Positions 35,170-46,137 of a stretch of 64,000 nt of DNA are shown one piece after another (positions within the stretch are counted from its first letter, which is position 1; every line of letters starts with the position of its first letter). A program made the translations under genes and the position numbers. Source of the stretch: Jackrogersella multiformis. Taxonomy: Eukaryota > Ascomycota > Sordariomycetes > Xylariales > Hypoxylaceae. Under the pieces are notes generated by a model. That model saw nothing but the letters and a program-made list of their open reading frames with translations. It was not told where the DNA came from and searched no databases. Location of the stretch: NCBI GenBank assembly GCA_902806575.1, contig CADCXD010000004.1, forward strand, positions 2,356,001 to 2,420,000, given 5' to 3'.

Positions 35170-38100
35170 ATGACGCCTCCCACGATCCGGCTTGCTACAG
35201 CATCTCCAGGGACGCAGGCGACAACGAAAGAAACTCTCCTACAGCTTAATGATATCGCTACTCGTGCGGCAGCTAACAAGGCTGATATTCTATTGCTTCC
35301 TGAAGCTTACCTGGGTGGCTACCCCCGCGGCTTAGACTTCGGATGCAAAATTGGCTCTAGGACTGCTGAAGGCCGAGATGACTTTCTACGCTACTTTAAG
35401 GGTGCTGTTGACCTGGGAGATACCGTTGGCGATGGGGCCGGCGCTGGTGAGGCTTGGATAAAGCGACAGTTGGGGGCTGACATCGATAGACAGTTATCGG
35501 TGAGCAGAGGTGATGGGACCAGGGAGGAAATTGAACGAATTGCAAGGGAGACGGGCGTCTTCATCGTCGTCGGGCTCGTGGAGAAGGCTGGCGGTAGCCT
35601 GTATTGCGCCGCCATCTATGTTTGCCCGAAGTTGGGGGTTATTGGGAAGAGGAGAAAAGTCCAGCCAGTAAGTTTTGAATTTCCCTATTTATAAGTACTT
35701 ATCATGAAGATCAGTGTGGCACTCTATGTGCTCTATCGTAACCTAGGGATGACTAATCAGACAAACCCTTGCCTTTTTGACCAATAATGCTTGCAGCAGC
35801 GTTAAGCCATTTGGGTACTGGCGCTCTACATCCGTAGCTCTGACAGCTCTGCATATTTAATATTGAGCTACATGGAACCCCCCACCTTCCCTACTAAAAC
35901 CCGTCTTTCTATTGGAGTTTGTGTTCTCCGGGATGAATTTCCAATCGCAGCGTAAAACATCAGACATCAATATGCAATGTCAGCTCCGACAGAAACCCTA
36001 CGCAATCCCGTCGGAATGGGAGTCCTACAAAGAGACTATCAAGAGTCTCTACCTAGACCAGAATAAGACCCTCAAACAGGTCGAACAAATCATGGTTAAC
36101 GACTACAAATTCCACGCTACGTAAGTTGCCGATACAATGCCGTCCCCCACGGACACCCCTTCTCACGATATACAGGACGGGCATGTATAAGAAAAGACTC
36201 AAAGCTTGGGGCTTCGATAAAAAGCTAAGAGAAAGCGAAGTCATGGAGATTCTTCGACAGAAATCCGAAAGAGATTCTGCTGGAAAGGCATCCAAGTTCT
36301 TCATCAGAGGTCGAAATGTCGATCTTGATAAGGTCCGACGTTATCTGGAAAATAAACCAAACCTCTTGTCTAACACGGAAGGTGTTTATGCGAAGACGCC
36401 GTCCGGGATAGTCATTTGTCGGACGCCGTCACCAACCTTGCCGATTGCTCTTCCTTCCCCTCCGGAAATCCGGAAATTGGAAGAGATCATTACTGTCTTG
36501 AGGGATTATATTAGAGCATGCGCAACTGGTCCCCAGTCTCGCTGGGTGCTGACCCCTGATGGGTATGCCACTCGAGTCTCCGCCCCATCAGGTCTTCATC
36601 TTTCAAGATCGAGTATGATTGGAGCCTGGGATGAGCTTGCATCCCTACACCTCTCTATGGAACACACATCCTCTCCTATGGAGATGTTCCAAGTTTTAGA
36701 TTCATCTTTGAATAAACTGAAAGATTCTATGGCGGATGAGTTGCCCGAGTTCGTCATCATGATGATATATCTCTTACGCTTCACTTGGCCTGGACATCCT
36801 CTCCTGCTTCGGATGTTTCGGATGCATGTTGGGGAGCTCTCCGCGCTAATTCTTGGTATAAAACACCCATTGACTCTTGTATGGAGAGGCGCGATCAGTC
36901 TAGATGAGCGGTTTGACGAGATAGTCGAGGATATTCTACGTGTTCTGTTTCAGGAATTAGTAGCCTATCTCGGCCCAAAAGATGATGTCGTCGAGCTTGC
37001 TCGGAGGGCCTGGCGGTTTGCACCAAACTCATTAGAAGGCATGGTGGAAGTGATGAGACAATATCAGAGCTGGCTGGCTGCTCATCCAGATTGGCCTAGT
37101 TCTATGCTGCGGTCGTTTCTTGTCCAGGTACGCCTAATGATAGCAAACCTCGACCATACGACACCAAGAAACCAGCTTCTTGAGGCACATGCCACGATCC
37201 GGACGATCCTGGATACTGAAGGGATGAGTGTCAAATTCCCAATAAGTCCAGAAGATGCTTCTTCTCTAGCAAACATGGGCGGATGTATATCCTTGCGCTT
37301 AGGCAACTTCATGGAAGCTGAACATGGTTTCTTAATGGCTGTGGACACAGCAAGACGATACAGGTTACCACCAAAGGACGAGATCATCTCTCTGCAAAAT
37401 CTTAAGATGATCTACAAGGCTACGGGGAAGCGTCTCGAACTTAAGAAGGTTACAAAAGATCTGCAAAGCTTAGAGAGTATGATATTACGAGAGACGAAGC
37501 CACAATGATGGGCTAGACCTGAGGTGGATGGGATGTGGACTGCGTAGCGGATTTTATATCGAACAGAACGATATAGCACATAGATGGCTTTTTTTATTAA
37601 CAGTGCGACTCCAGAAATTGGCTAACGGGAAATAGACAGGTACAGAACGACTCATCTGGGCGGCGGGCTCGCCGGCGACCCTGAAAGCAGTAAGCACTAC
37701 TATTCGCGGCGTCCGCATCAACCTCGCTGCTGCGATCTGCTGGGAGAATTACATGCCGCTTCTGCGACAGAGCCTTTACGCGCAAAATGTTAACCTGTTT
37801 CTTGCACCGACGGCGGACAATCGCGACGCCTGGATGTCACGTAAGTAATCTCGGTTTTATCTGATAAGAAACGACGTGTCTTGAACTATATGCTTTTACC
37901 TAGAGAAGCAGCTGCTAATTCGAACTGGTGAAGTGATGCGTACCGTAGCCCTCGAGGGCCGTTGTTTCGTCGTCAGCTCGAACATGTGCGTGCGTGAGAA
38001 GCCTATTGCTGGTTCTGCTGCCACTCATAGTCCCGAGAATGGAACTGTAACAAGTGGAGGATCTGGCAGTGATCTGGCTAATGGCGCTGTCGAGAGGCGG

Positions 38101-38704
38101 AACTCATTCCGAACCGGAGACGGCTTCGAGATCGCACTGCCAGAGTCGCCCACCTCCACTACGGCGTCCGGCAAGCCGACAGGCGCAAGCAAGGGCGCTG
38201 GAATGGCGAGGAGAAAGTCCGTGATCGACGAGGACGGGAACGAGATCGCCCTCCCTAATGGAGAGAAACCTTCGTCGTCTGCCGTGATCGAAGAGGAAGA
38301 GGCGGGAGATAAGGGAGCCTCCCTAGCACCGGTGAAGACCAATGGCGTAACCAACTTCATCTCGCGCGGCGGATCCGCCATCGTCTCTCCATTCGGCGAC
38401 GTCCTTGCCGGACCGCAATGGGAAGACGAAAAGGGCATCATTTACGCGGATGTCGACTTTGACGACTGTATCCGCGGGAGGCTCGATCTGGATGCGGCCG
38501 GCAGTTACTCGAGGTATGATCAATATCCTGCTATCATAGCCTCCCATTTCCTTTCTCTCCATTTACCCCCATACCTTTTCCTCGCCTCTTAAAGTCCTCT
38601 CTATGTATGATCGGACGACCCCAGCTAACGAAGACCATGGTAGGAACGACTCCTTCAAATTCTCCGTCGCAAACCTGGATCTCGACCCCCTGCCTTACAA
38701 CTGA
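35170..38704 (+). CDS. Nitrilase with a nested gene in intron 1
   Basis: Exons 35170-35667, 37636-37840, 37934-38513 and 38644-38704 give 447 aa. The catalytic triad is intact: E45 (LLPEAYLGG), K163 (KRRKVQP) and C201 (AAICWENYM). Splicing across the 1,968-nt first intron restores [13 protein letters not shown], with a GCTAAC branch site and TAG acceptor right before exon 2. Joining at 37934 restores [12 protein letters not shown]; a longer exon 3 from 37904 is also in frame but fits the family less well. Nitrilases hydrolyse nitriles to acids and ammonia. The protein is about 100 residues longer than usual because of a disordered insert (about 258-376) with two similar 16-residue units, [16 protein letters not shown] and [16 protein letters not shown]. 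The first intron hosts the Clr5 gene. Confidence 0.85.
35668..37635 (+). other. 1,968-nt host intron of the nitrilase gene
   Basis: GTAAGT donor, GCTAAC branch site at 37621 and AATAG acceptor. All other introns joined in this window are 840 nt or less, and most are below 190. It contains a complete gene on the same strand. Confidence 0.75.
35933..37508 (+). CDS. Clr5-domain protein, nested in a nitrilase intron
   Basis: Exons 35933-36120 and 36176-37508 give 506 aa. The Clr5 domain is at about residues 25-80: [32 protein letters not shown] and [16 protein letters not shown]. Clr5 is a fungus-specific helical domain found in a silencing-linked fission yeast protein and expanded in Pezizomycotina; it is thought to bind DNA. 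The remaining 400 residues are mostly helical with TPR-like spacing near the C-terminus ([21 protein letters not shown], in parts). No catalytic motif is visible. The gene has its own intron, so it did not arrive as a processed transcript. It starts 265 bases after the nitrilase donor and ends 127 bases before its acceptor. Confidence 0.88.
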
Positions 38705-39487
38705 TCAATCCGCCCTCCTATGGATATCTCATTTCTTTCGATTTGCACCTGTCCCAATCTTCTAGGCCCCTAGCCTCAGGGCCCATTGAAAGATAACACG
38801 CAGGAATTTGTAGAACATTTACGTTGGTTATCTACCTAACCTAAGCTTGACCGTTTATGTCGATGTCGATCTTACCATACGAAGTTGGTATATATATATA
38901 TCTTAGAGATTCCGACGAATCGAGGAATTTGTATATATCAAGGTACTCATACTCATACATAGGTAGCTACATATATCACATTTACCGGGACAAATTGACC
39001 GCTCACTTACTCTCACTCACTCACCAAATCCAGTCCCGAGTCAATTTCCAATGCATCCGTAAATACCTATACCTAGGTACTCTCAATAATAGTAGCAAAT
39101 TCATAGACATCTCAAAAAAATCGCAATCTCGATATAAAATTCAGCCTGAGGTACAGTAAACGGGTATCTAATTTGCCATCAATCCCAGCCGGTGCATGCC
39201 TGATCCCTCCCTAGTAGTCGTCAAGCCAAGTATCGTCCCAACAGTAACAACAGTAGCAGGAAACCCCCCCTTTCCCTTGCCCCCATGGCGCATGGCGGGG
39301 TCGTGCCATGGGTTAGATATGTCGTCGCGTTCAAACCATTATTCGTATTTTGCTAGCCTCTAATAGATCGCTTAATACCGCGCTATTGAGCGAGGAGCTG
39401 TCGTGCTGTGCAGGGGGGGGCACGTTCTCTCTCTCTCTCGATGATATGCGAGAGGCCCTGATATCGTATCTCTCGCTCGCTCTGGTA
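38705..39487. other. Convergent spacer
   Basis: AT-rich, with TATA runs at about 38888-38905 and partial CCTAGG repeats near 38960 and 39070. An open frame at 38857-39159 is low-complexity and not supported. Confidence 0.5.
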
Positions 39488-40714
39488 CTACTCCTTGTCC
39501 TTCAGCCCCAGATTCTCGTCCTTCTCCTCGGCCACGGCGCCCTTCTCCGCGGCCTCGCGGGGCGAGGCGAGCGGGCTGCCGACGCCGGTGCCGACAACGC
39601 TGCCGCTGATGCTATCAGCGCGGCCGTGGCCGAGCAGGCCGCTGCGCACGCTGGCGCCGTCGCCCGCGAGGCTCTGCTTGTTGCCGGTATACAGGCTGTT
39701 GCGCTCGCCGGGTAGGGCGGGCATGACGCCGGTCGTCGAGTAGATGCTGGCGCGCTGCTCGCTGCCGGCGATGCGTGATGTCGACTGGTGCAGCCCCGAC
39801 GCCGTCCCGCCGCCGCCGTCGATGTTGGCGCTGAGCACGCTGAGCGGCAGGGACTCGCGGCTGCCGCCCCAGAGCGAGGACGGCGCGAGCGCGCGCACCG
39901 ATGCGTCCGTGTCCATGGACCGTCGGCGCCGGCGCTTGCTGGAGGAGGCGAGCGTGAGGATGGACGCGTTGTCCGTGAGCAGGTTGTTGGCGGTGGCGGT
40001 ATGGTAGGTCGTGGGCCCGCCGGGCCCTGAGGGCGGCGCAAGGTATGGCGGGATCGCGGACGCGGGGGAGTTGGTGGGGAAAGGCTGGGTGAACTGGATG
40101 GTCTGGTAGTTGGCCTGGTTGGACGAGTGGCCTGCGTGGGGCGGGCCGTTGACGGTCCCGTTCGGACCTAATGATTGGATGGTGGTGAGAGTTGTAGTCA
40201 GGGATCGTACCGAGGGCGCGGGCGAGGAGAAGGTACTGTCCCCTCCTTTTCGGGAGTCGAGACCCCCATATGCAGTGCGGCTCGTGCCTGTTACGGACGA
40301 TGCCATGTGCGAAGGAGCGTGAAGGGAGTGAGCGGCTTCGTAGTCGGTGGACATTGTGGGAGCCATCGACATGGCACCGGCGGTAGGAGGTGAGACGTCA
40401 CCGGTGGATGTTCCTGTCGAGGAGTGACTTCTTCGAGCTAACGAAGGGTCGGACAGCCTAGCACTTTGGGAAGTAGAAAACGACGGGTCACTCTGGTGGG
40501 ATGGGACGGAAATGCCGATGCGGCCAGATTGCGGGTAGGGGTTGTTGTTCTTGGAGAGTTGCTTTTTGGAAGCCTTGGGAACGGCATCGTGCTTAGGATG
40601 GTTATGTCGGCTGCTCTCGGCGGAAGAGGAGGAACCGCTCTTGAAGTTGGCGAGTTTCTTGACCCATGTGGAAAAAGGCCGTCTGCGGCCTGGGCGTTCT
40701 TGACGATCTACCAT
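39488..40714 (-). CDS. Conserved Ser-rich fungal protein of unknown function
   Basis: Single exon, 408 aa. The N-terminus (MVDRQERPGRRRPFSTWVKKLANFK) is basic and conserved in my memory of related fungal proteins, as is the block NNLLTDNASILTLASSSKRRRRRSMDTDASVRALAPSSLWGGSRESLPLSVLSANI (about 250-305, cited here in shortened form by residues NNLLTDNAS and SLWGGSRESLPLSVL). The remainder is disordered, rich in Ser, Thr, Gly and Pro. No transmembrane segment is visible, although relatives are often labelled as a polycystin-like channel; that label is not supported by this sequence. Very GC-rich compared with the flanks. A role in the nucleus or cortex is possible but not shown. Confidence 0.75.
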   Translation of the reverse strand: MVDRQERPGRRRPFSTWVKKLANFKSGSSSSAESSRHNHPKHDAVPKASKKQLSKNNNPYPQSGRIGISVPSHQSDPSFSTSQSARLSDPSLARRSHSSTGTSTGDVSPPTAGAMSMAPTMSTDYEAAHSLHAPSHMASSVTGTSRTAYGGLDSRKGGDSTFSSPAPSVRSLTTTLTTIQSLGPNGTVNGPPHAGHSSNQANYQTIQFTQPFPTNSPASAIPPYLAPPSGPGGPTTYHTATANNLLTDNASILTLASSSKRRRRRSMDTDASVRALAPSSLWGGSRESLPLSVLSANIDGGGGTASGLHQSTSRIAGSEQRASIYSTTGVMPALPGERNSLYTGNKQSLAGDGASVRSGLLGHGRADSISGSVVGTGVGSPLASPREAAEKGAVAEEKDENLGLKDKE

Positions 40715-42000
40715 GATAGTGGCTGTTAGAGCGGTGATATCTTAGTTTGAGGTTGGGAGTAGAAGTTGGGGATCTAAGTATGTAAGGATGTACAGGAGAC
40801 AAGGCTAAAGGTCAAAGGTCAAAGGTATGGAGTAAAATAACAGTTGGTATCAAATGTTTTCTAAAAGAGAATAATTACCAGGAGAGAGTGGGGATGTCTC
40901 AGTCATGGCCATCTGGGGCTGGAAATGTGTCTTTAGGGAGGATGTAGTAGGTAGGATGGTGGCGATTCAATTTGTAAACGCTGTCCAGGTGGTGAGCACA
41001 GGCACAGAGCACAGGTGTCGTTTAAGTTTCACCGGACAACGACGCCGACGACGTTAAATAAATGGCAGATGCGGGGATCTTGGGATGGGGGATCGTATTC
41101 GACGTGTCTGAGCGATGGCCTCGGGTTGTCAATCGACTAAATGTTAAGCCGAATATATTATTTTATTACTTATTCGAAGGGTTAACGGTTGGGCAAACAT
41201 GCGAGAATGACGATCCGGTTCGTCGAGAGGCGTGGTACCGTCCAGAGGCGGAGAGATATTTTTCGAAACTAAATCTTGAGACCTGAAGTCGTCAAAGATA
41301 CACCCTAGGTACAATATATGATATGTTAGGCTTCGGCGGTGTAATGAATGGAAAGGATAGAAAAGGTGCGGTAGAAAGGGATGCGGCCTAATGTACCGAA
41401 GTTGACCATTTAACAGATGTAACAAATGGAAAAAATAGTATGCAGAGATGAAGTTGTTTCTCCTAGAAGTTCCAAGGTTGTTTCTTCTAGAAATAGCATC
41501 ATACCTCCAACGCTGCTGCCAGGCTCCTTCTAGGCCTAGGTAAGCAGGGTGAGGTTGATGGGCGGTGCGATGATGGGCCTGGCATCCTAAATCAGTTACC
41601 GAAACAGAGCTGTCCAATTAAAACACCTCGACAATAGACCCCTTCCCCTTGCTTCCTCCCCCCCCCCCAATTTCTGAGGCTGATGCTTTCTCCACTCAAA
41701 AGGTACCTAAGTACATTCCTAAGTACATTCCTAAGTATACTAGTTACCTAGGTACCTAGGTATCTACGTAGACTTTACAGCCAGCCACATGACTTCACCC
41801 TTAACTTCTCAAAGGACTTCAGAACTAACAAAAGTATCCCTGAACAACTATTTACTCTTACCTAGATTGTCTCTAAAATTGTATCTTGAACGTCTCGCAC
41901 TCACTTTGGCTCTTCTATGGCTGATTCTATATTTTGACAAATACTAAACGACGACACGAATGACGAAAATGAAAAACGAAGAAGGCCTTGCTGCTCAGCA
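40715..42000. other. Divergent spacer upstream of MLH3
   Basis: No gene supported; open frames at 41062-41286 and 41144-41617 lack domains. Contains a CCTAGG repeat run at 41701-41762 and a C9 run near 41660. Confidence 0.5.
41745..41762. repeat. Two overlapping TACCTAGGTA palindromes
   Basis: Perfect copies at 41745-41754 and 41753-41762, preceded by three AAGTACATTCCT/AAGTATAC-like units (41708-41740). Confidence 0.8.
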
Positions 42001-44979
42001 ATGTCCATCCAGCATCTGCCGGAGCATGTCATTGCCCAAATCAAATCGTCTACCACCATAACTTCGCTCGATAGCGTCATCTGTGGCTTAGTCAAAAACT
42101 CACTAGACGCCGAATCCACTAAGATCAATATATCTATCGACTATTCTCGGGGCAATTGCTCTATTGAAGATAATGGCTTGGGAATCCCACCTAGCGAATT
42201 CAGATCTACCGGTGGTCTTGGCAAGCTGCATTATACCTCTAAATTCCCAGCTCGTAACGAGAGTCATGGTAGACATGGCACCTTTATTGCTTCCGTGGCT
42301 GCTTTGTCGCTATTGTCTATTACTTCGCATCATTATCGCTACCATTCCCATAACACAATCAAAATACACAATGCCGAAGTCTTGGCGCGACATACCCCTG
42401 CGCTCTCGGAACAGAAGCTATTGAGCTTCCCTCATGGGACTCGGACAACTATTCGAGATCTTTTCGGTTCTATGCCCGTGAGAGTCAAGCAAAGGGCTAT
42501 CGACGCTGAAAGAGGTTGTAACGCTAAGAACTGGGAAAGGCTTAAACGTGCTCTCATAGCCTTGTTGCTTGCTTGGCCAGGCCAGGTCTCCATATCACTT
42601 CGCGACTCCGTGAATCAGCGCAAATTTACAATCCGCACCCCTGAAGAATCCTCAGAGCTCCAAGGCAGGAAACATGACGTCCTTGGGCTCACTACTCGTG
42701 TTTCGAGGACATTATTCCAAGCTCAGCTATGTGACGATCGCTCTCGAGATCTTTGGGTGCCTCTCAAAGCATCAGCAGGCTCCGTCTCCGTGGTGGGGGC
42801 AGTATCGCTAGTTCCGATAGCATCTCGACAAATACAATTTATCAGCATAGGCGTGCGGCCTGTGTCTAACGACCATGGCACAAACATCCTTTATGAGGAA
42901 ATTAATCGACTATTTGCGAATTCGAGCTTCGGAATAGAAGAAATTAGTGACAATATCAACGAAGACGAACAAAATAGGAGAGCCAAGGACCGTCCCTTCA
43001 AAACGGATGGATACACGAATCAAGAACTTAGGGGTAGGAAGGGGGTCGATCGATGGCCTATGTTCTATATCAAAATCAATCTTGGGGAGCATACCTCCCA
43101 ACTCACTGATTGTGACGTGGAAGATATATTTAACGAGCGCCACGAGAATTTGAAAGTGATTATTGATGTTCTCAACGCGATAGTCTACGAATTTCTCAAG
43201 GCACACCACTTTCGTCCCAGATATCATCGGCCTCGAGGGATTGCATCATCTAGACATTCTAGTTCTCCGGATAAATGCAGCAAATCTACATCAAGGGACT
43301 CCACCCCGAGAGCTAATTCTAGAACAGGCCAAACTCGGACGCTTCGAAGTGGCCTATCTATGGGGGATTTGGCTAGTACCCATCTTAATCTTGCTTCCAG
43401 CACCTCCCGCCTACGCCTTGGATCTCCATTCGATTCATGGACACGTATCAAGTCTGGACAGCCTCAGTATGCACATTTGCTTGGGAATACCTCTTCAGGC
43501 CAAGAAAATTCCGAGAAATGTGGCCGTAGCCAAACTTCTATGACGGGAAAATCACACCTAGGTGGCGATGACGATATGTCAGATCCCCCCTTAGTTGCTC
43601 CAGATGGCACGCTGCTACGCTTCCCCTTTCTTGACGTAGATATGGATGAGTCCAGAATCAGCCACAGGGATACCCCTGATATGGGGAACCTCAGCGAAGA
43701 ACCAGCGCAAGCCCAAGAAGCAGAGGAAGTCTTATGGACCAATCCAACGACTAAAGAAATAGTTGTTATTGATGCCCGAACTGGTATAGTGATTCGACCT
43801 TTGAGGAACGTGGTCGATGCGCCTGCGCCTCTTGGAAATGCAAGTCACTTGCCGTTAAGAAAGAAGCTACGTACGAACGCTAAGCCAGTTCCTAAAGACG
43901 AGAGGAGCAAGTGGCTAGGTGATCTCTTGTCGTCTTGGGATAATCCTGTATTTCAGTCACAAGAACCACCAATCCCAGTTGCTTTTGACGATACTAATGC
44001 ATTAGCCCTGGCAACAAAGACATCTGGCGATAGTTGTCATAGATGCAATTCTAAACCAGTAGACTTTATACAGGCATCTCACAGTGTCGAGAGTCGACTG
44101 TCTAAGGAAAATCTACGGAATGCCGAGGTCATAGCACAGGTCGACCGAAAATTCATATTCGTCAAAATTCCGTTATCGTCGTCGCCGCCCGATCTCAATA
44201 GTAGCGAGGAGGAGAAGACCACATTATTAGTCATGATTGATCAACATGCTGCGGATGAGCGTTGTCGAGTCGAGGCCTTAATGAAAACTTATTTTGTGAC
44301 TGTAGAGGAAGCCTATACTTCCCCAATGAAACAGCGTCAGCAGTCGGTCTATGCCCAAGCAGAGCTTCTGGAGAAGCCCATCGTCTTCGACATTTCCTCG
44401 CAGGATAGTCGTCAGTTCGAACGCTCCGTAGCTTATTTTAAACATTGGGGGATTATGTTTCACGTCAGCCCAGCGCTAAAACCAAAGCCTGACGGCAAGG
44501 GAGGGGCAAAATTGAAGGTCCTCGGGCTACCGCCTAGCATTGCTGAACGATGTCGCTCGGAGCCGCGATTACTTATCGAACTGCTGAGGAAGGAGGCATG
44601 GAAGCTCGACGAACAAGTCAACGGTGTCTCGCAGCGCACAGAACCCGAGACAGTACGAGGCGATAGTGATAATACTGCTGACTTGCACTGGCTAGCTCGA
44701 TTTCATGGGTGTCCCTACGGCATATTAGAAATGATCAACTCTAGAGCATGTCGCAGCTCCATCATGTTCAACGACCAGCTCTCCAATGAGGAATGTATTA
44801 ATATGGTGAAACGGTTGGCGGACTGTGCCTTGCCTTTCCAGTGCGCCCATGGCCGGCCATCCATGGTACCGCTGGTCGATCTAGGAAATAGCCCAATGAG
44901 TGTGGCGGATATAGGGAAACATACGGGTGGTTTTGGTGCGGAGTTCAGGAGGTGGAAATCCAGCATGCGTGACCGATAA
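42001..44979 (+). CDS. MLH3: DNA mismatch repair endonuclease subunit MLH3
   Basis: Single exon, 992 aa. The N-terminal GHKL ATPase has LVKNSLDAES (motif I) and EDNGLGIP (motif II), with GRHGTFIASVAALS as the third box. A long disordered linker (about 405-620) follows. The C-terminal endonuclease carries all three metal-site motifs of the MutL-gamma class: DQHA-x2-E-x4-E at 747-758, ACR at 916-918 and CAHGRP at 948-953. MLH3 works with MLH1 in mismatch repair and, in meiosis, in cutting crossover intermediates. Length and motif order fit fungal MLH3 rather than PMS1 or MLH1. No intron is needed. Confidence 0.95.
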   Translation: MSIQHLPEHVIAQIKSSTTITSLDSVICGLVKNSLDAESTKINISIDYSRGNCSIEDNGLGIPPSEFRSTGGLGKLHYTSKFPARNESHGRHGTFIASVAALSLLSITSHHYRYHSHNTIKIHNAEVLARHTPALSEQKLLSFPHGTRTTIRDLFGSMPVRVKQRAIDAERGCNAKNWERLKRALIALLLAWPGQVSISLRDSVNQRKFTIRTPEESSELQGRKHDVLGLTTRVSRTLFQAQLCDDRSRDLWVPLKASAGSVSVVGAVSLVPIASRQIQFISIGVRPVSNDHGTNILYEEINRLFANSSFGIEEISDNINEDEQNRRAKDRPFKTDGYTNQELRGRKGVDRWPMFYIKINLGEHTSQLTDCDVEDIFNERHENLKVIIDVLNAIVYEFLKAHHFRPRYHRPRGIASSRHSSSPDKCSKSTSRDSTPRANSRTGQTRTLRSGLSMGDLASTHLNLASSTSRLRLGSPFDSWTRIKSGQPQYAHLLGNTSSGQENSEKCGRSQTSMTGKSHLGGDDDMSDPPLVAPDGTLLRFPFLDVDMDESRISHRDTPDMGNLSEEPAQAQEAEEVLWTNPTTKEIVVIDARTGIVIRPLRNVVDAPAPLGNASHLPLRKKLRTNAKPVPKDERSKWLGDLLSSWDNPVFQSQEPPIPVAFDDTNALALATKTSGDSCHRCNSKPVDFIQASHSVESRLSKENLRNAEVIAQVDRKFIFVKIPLSSSPPDLNSSEEEKTTLLVMIDQHAADERCRVEALMKTYFVTVEEAYTSPMKQRQQSVYAQAELLEKPIVFDISSQDSRQFERSVAYFKHWGIMFHVSPALKPKPDGKGGAKLKVLGLPPSIAERCRSEPRLLIELLRKEAWKLDEQVNGVSQRTEPETVRGDSDNTADLHWLARFHGCPYGILEMINSRACRSSIMFNDQLSNEECINMVKRLADCALPFQCAHGRPSMVPLVDLGNSPMSVADIGKHTGGFGAEFRRWKSSMRDR

Positions 44980-46137
44980 GAGTCAAGGGTCCCAAGGATC
45001 ATTGCATATATTTTATACCTAGAAATACCATGGCTAAACAGTTCATGAAAGCTGAATATGTTTTCAATCCGATTTGCGGTGGCCAGAAGCTGGAAAACCA
45101 TAGATGAGTGCCGTCACTGCCCTCCAGCTTTTACTAAATTTACTCCATATTTAGCCTAGCAATCGACACAGGGAAAAATAGCTTAGTTATTCTCCTTTAA
45201 TGCCGCCTTATCTAGTAGAGCTACTTCATCTTCTATATTTAGCTAGCGGCACATGAACCCCTAAGCACCCAGAACAATGTTCAAGTGCAGTTTAAAGAGG
45301 GCGCAAGCGGCGCGAAACCAGTTCCGCTCATTTTTGGGTTATGAATTTCAGTGGTGGATAACAATATGACGACCACTACATGACTATGAATTATTCAGAG
45401 GAAAGCCATCTTCGGTAAGTAATACAAGTGAGATGATGCAGTGACTCAGATATACATCTCACTAGTGACACAGAATAAACAAAGCCAAACCATCATCTGG
45501 AAATTCAAGTTTGAGTTACCCAACGATTTTAAATCTACACGGCATATCTTATTCGTTTACATCTACGTTTGCGCCTCACGAAGATACATACAAGCCTGTA
45601 AGAATGTCATCTAGAGAGTTTGACACTCTTATTTTAATTATGGGTAGAAACTGAATATATACCTGCCTACCTCCTAAGGTATGTAGAGACCACACATAAA
45701 AGCACCTGGCATCCTAACGAACCTCACAACTATAATACTGGGTACATTGATTGAAGGGTTTATTATAAATTAATAGCAACAGTACTCCAAAAACATGTTC
45801 ATTAGTTTGACTATGAGGACGAATGGAGTTTTCGTCTCCATTACTTCTTGTTGCAATCAAAGAAAACAACGGACGAGATGTGTCACGATACACTCACCAA
45901 GCGCACATTAGCCCCCTGATGACAACTCAGGGTGACTGTGATTTCCATCCTTCCGACTAACCAGTACTTAAGTTTTCTCCCACCCTCGCCATACATTCTA
46001 ATCTATTCTGTCTTCTACCCTTACATGGTTTTGATTCCTGTCTGAATTAGCAATAACAACACCTGAACCTATTTTTTCGCGCAGCAACGATTTCTTCGAG
46101 TATATTATTACTTCACATACAGCAACGTATCGCCATA
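44980..46137. other. Spacer between MLH3 and the 534-aa gene
   Basis: No gene, tRNA or repeat array recognised. The last 100 bases form the leader of the next gene. Confidence 0.5.

Noticed and set aside
37904..37933. Nitrilase exon 3 starting at 37904 (adds [11 protein letters not shown])
   Set aside because: In frame and possible, but the later acceptor at 37932-37933 has a GCTAAT branch site and yields [10 protein letters not shown], which fits the nitrilase family without an insert.
39488..40714. Polycystin-like cation channel label for the Ser-rich protein
   Set aside because: No transmembrane segments or channel motifs are visible; the label appears to be inherited annotation.
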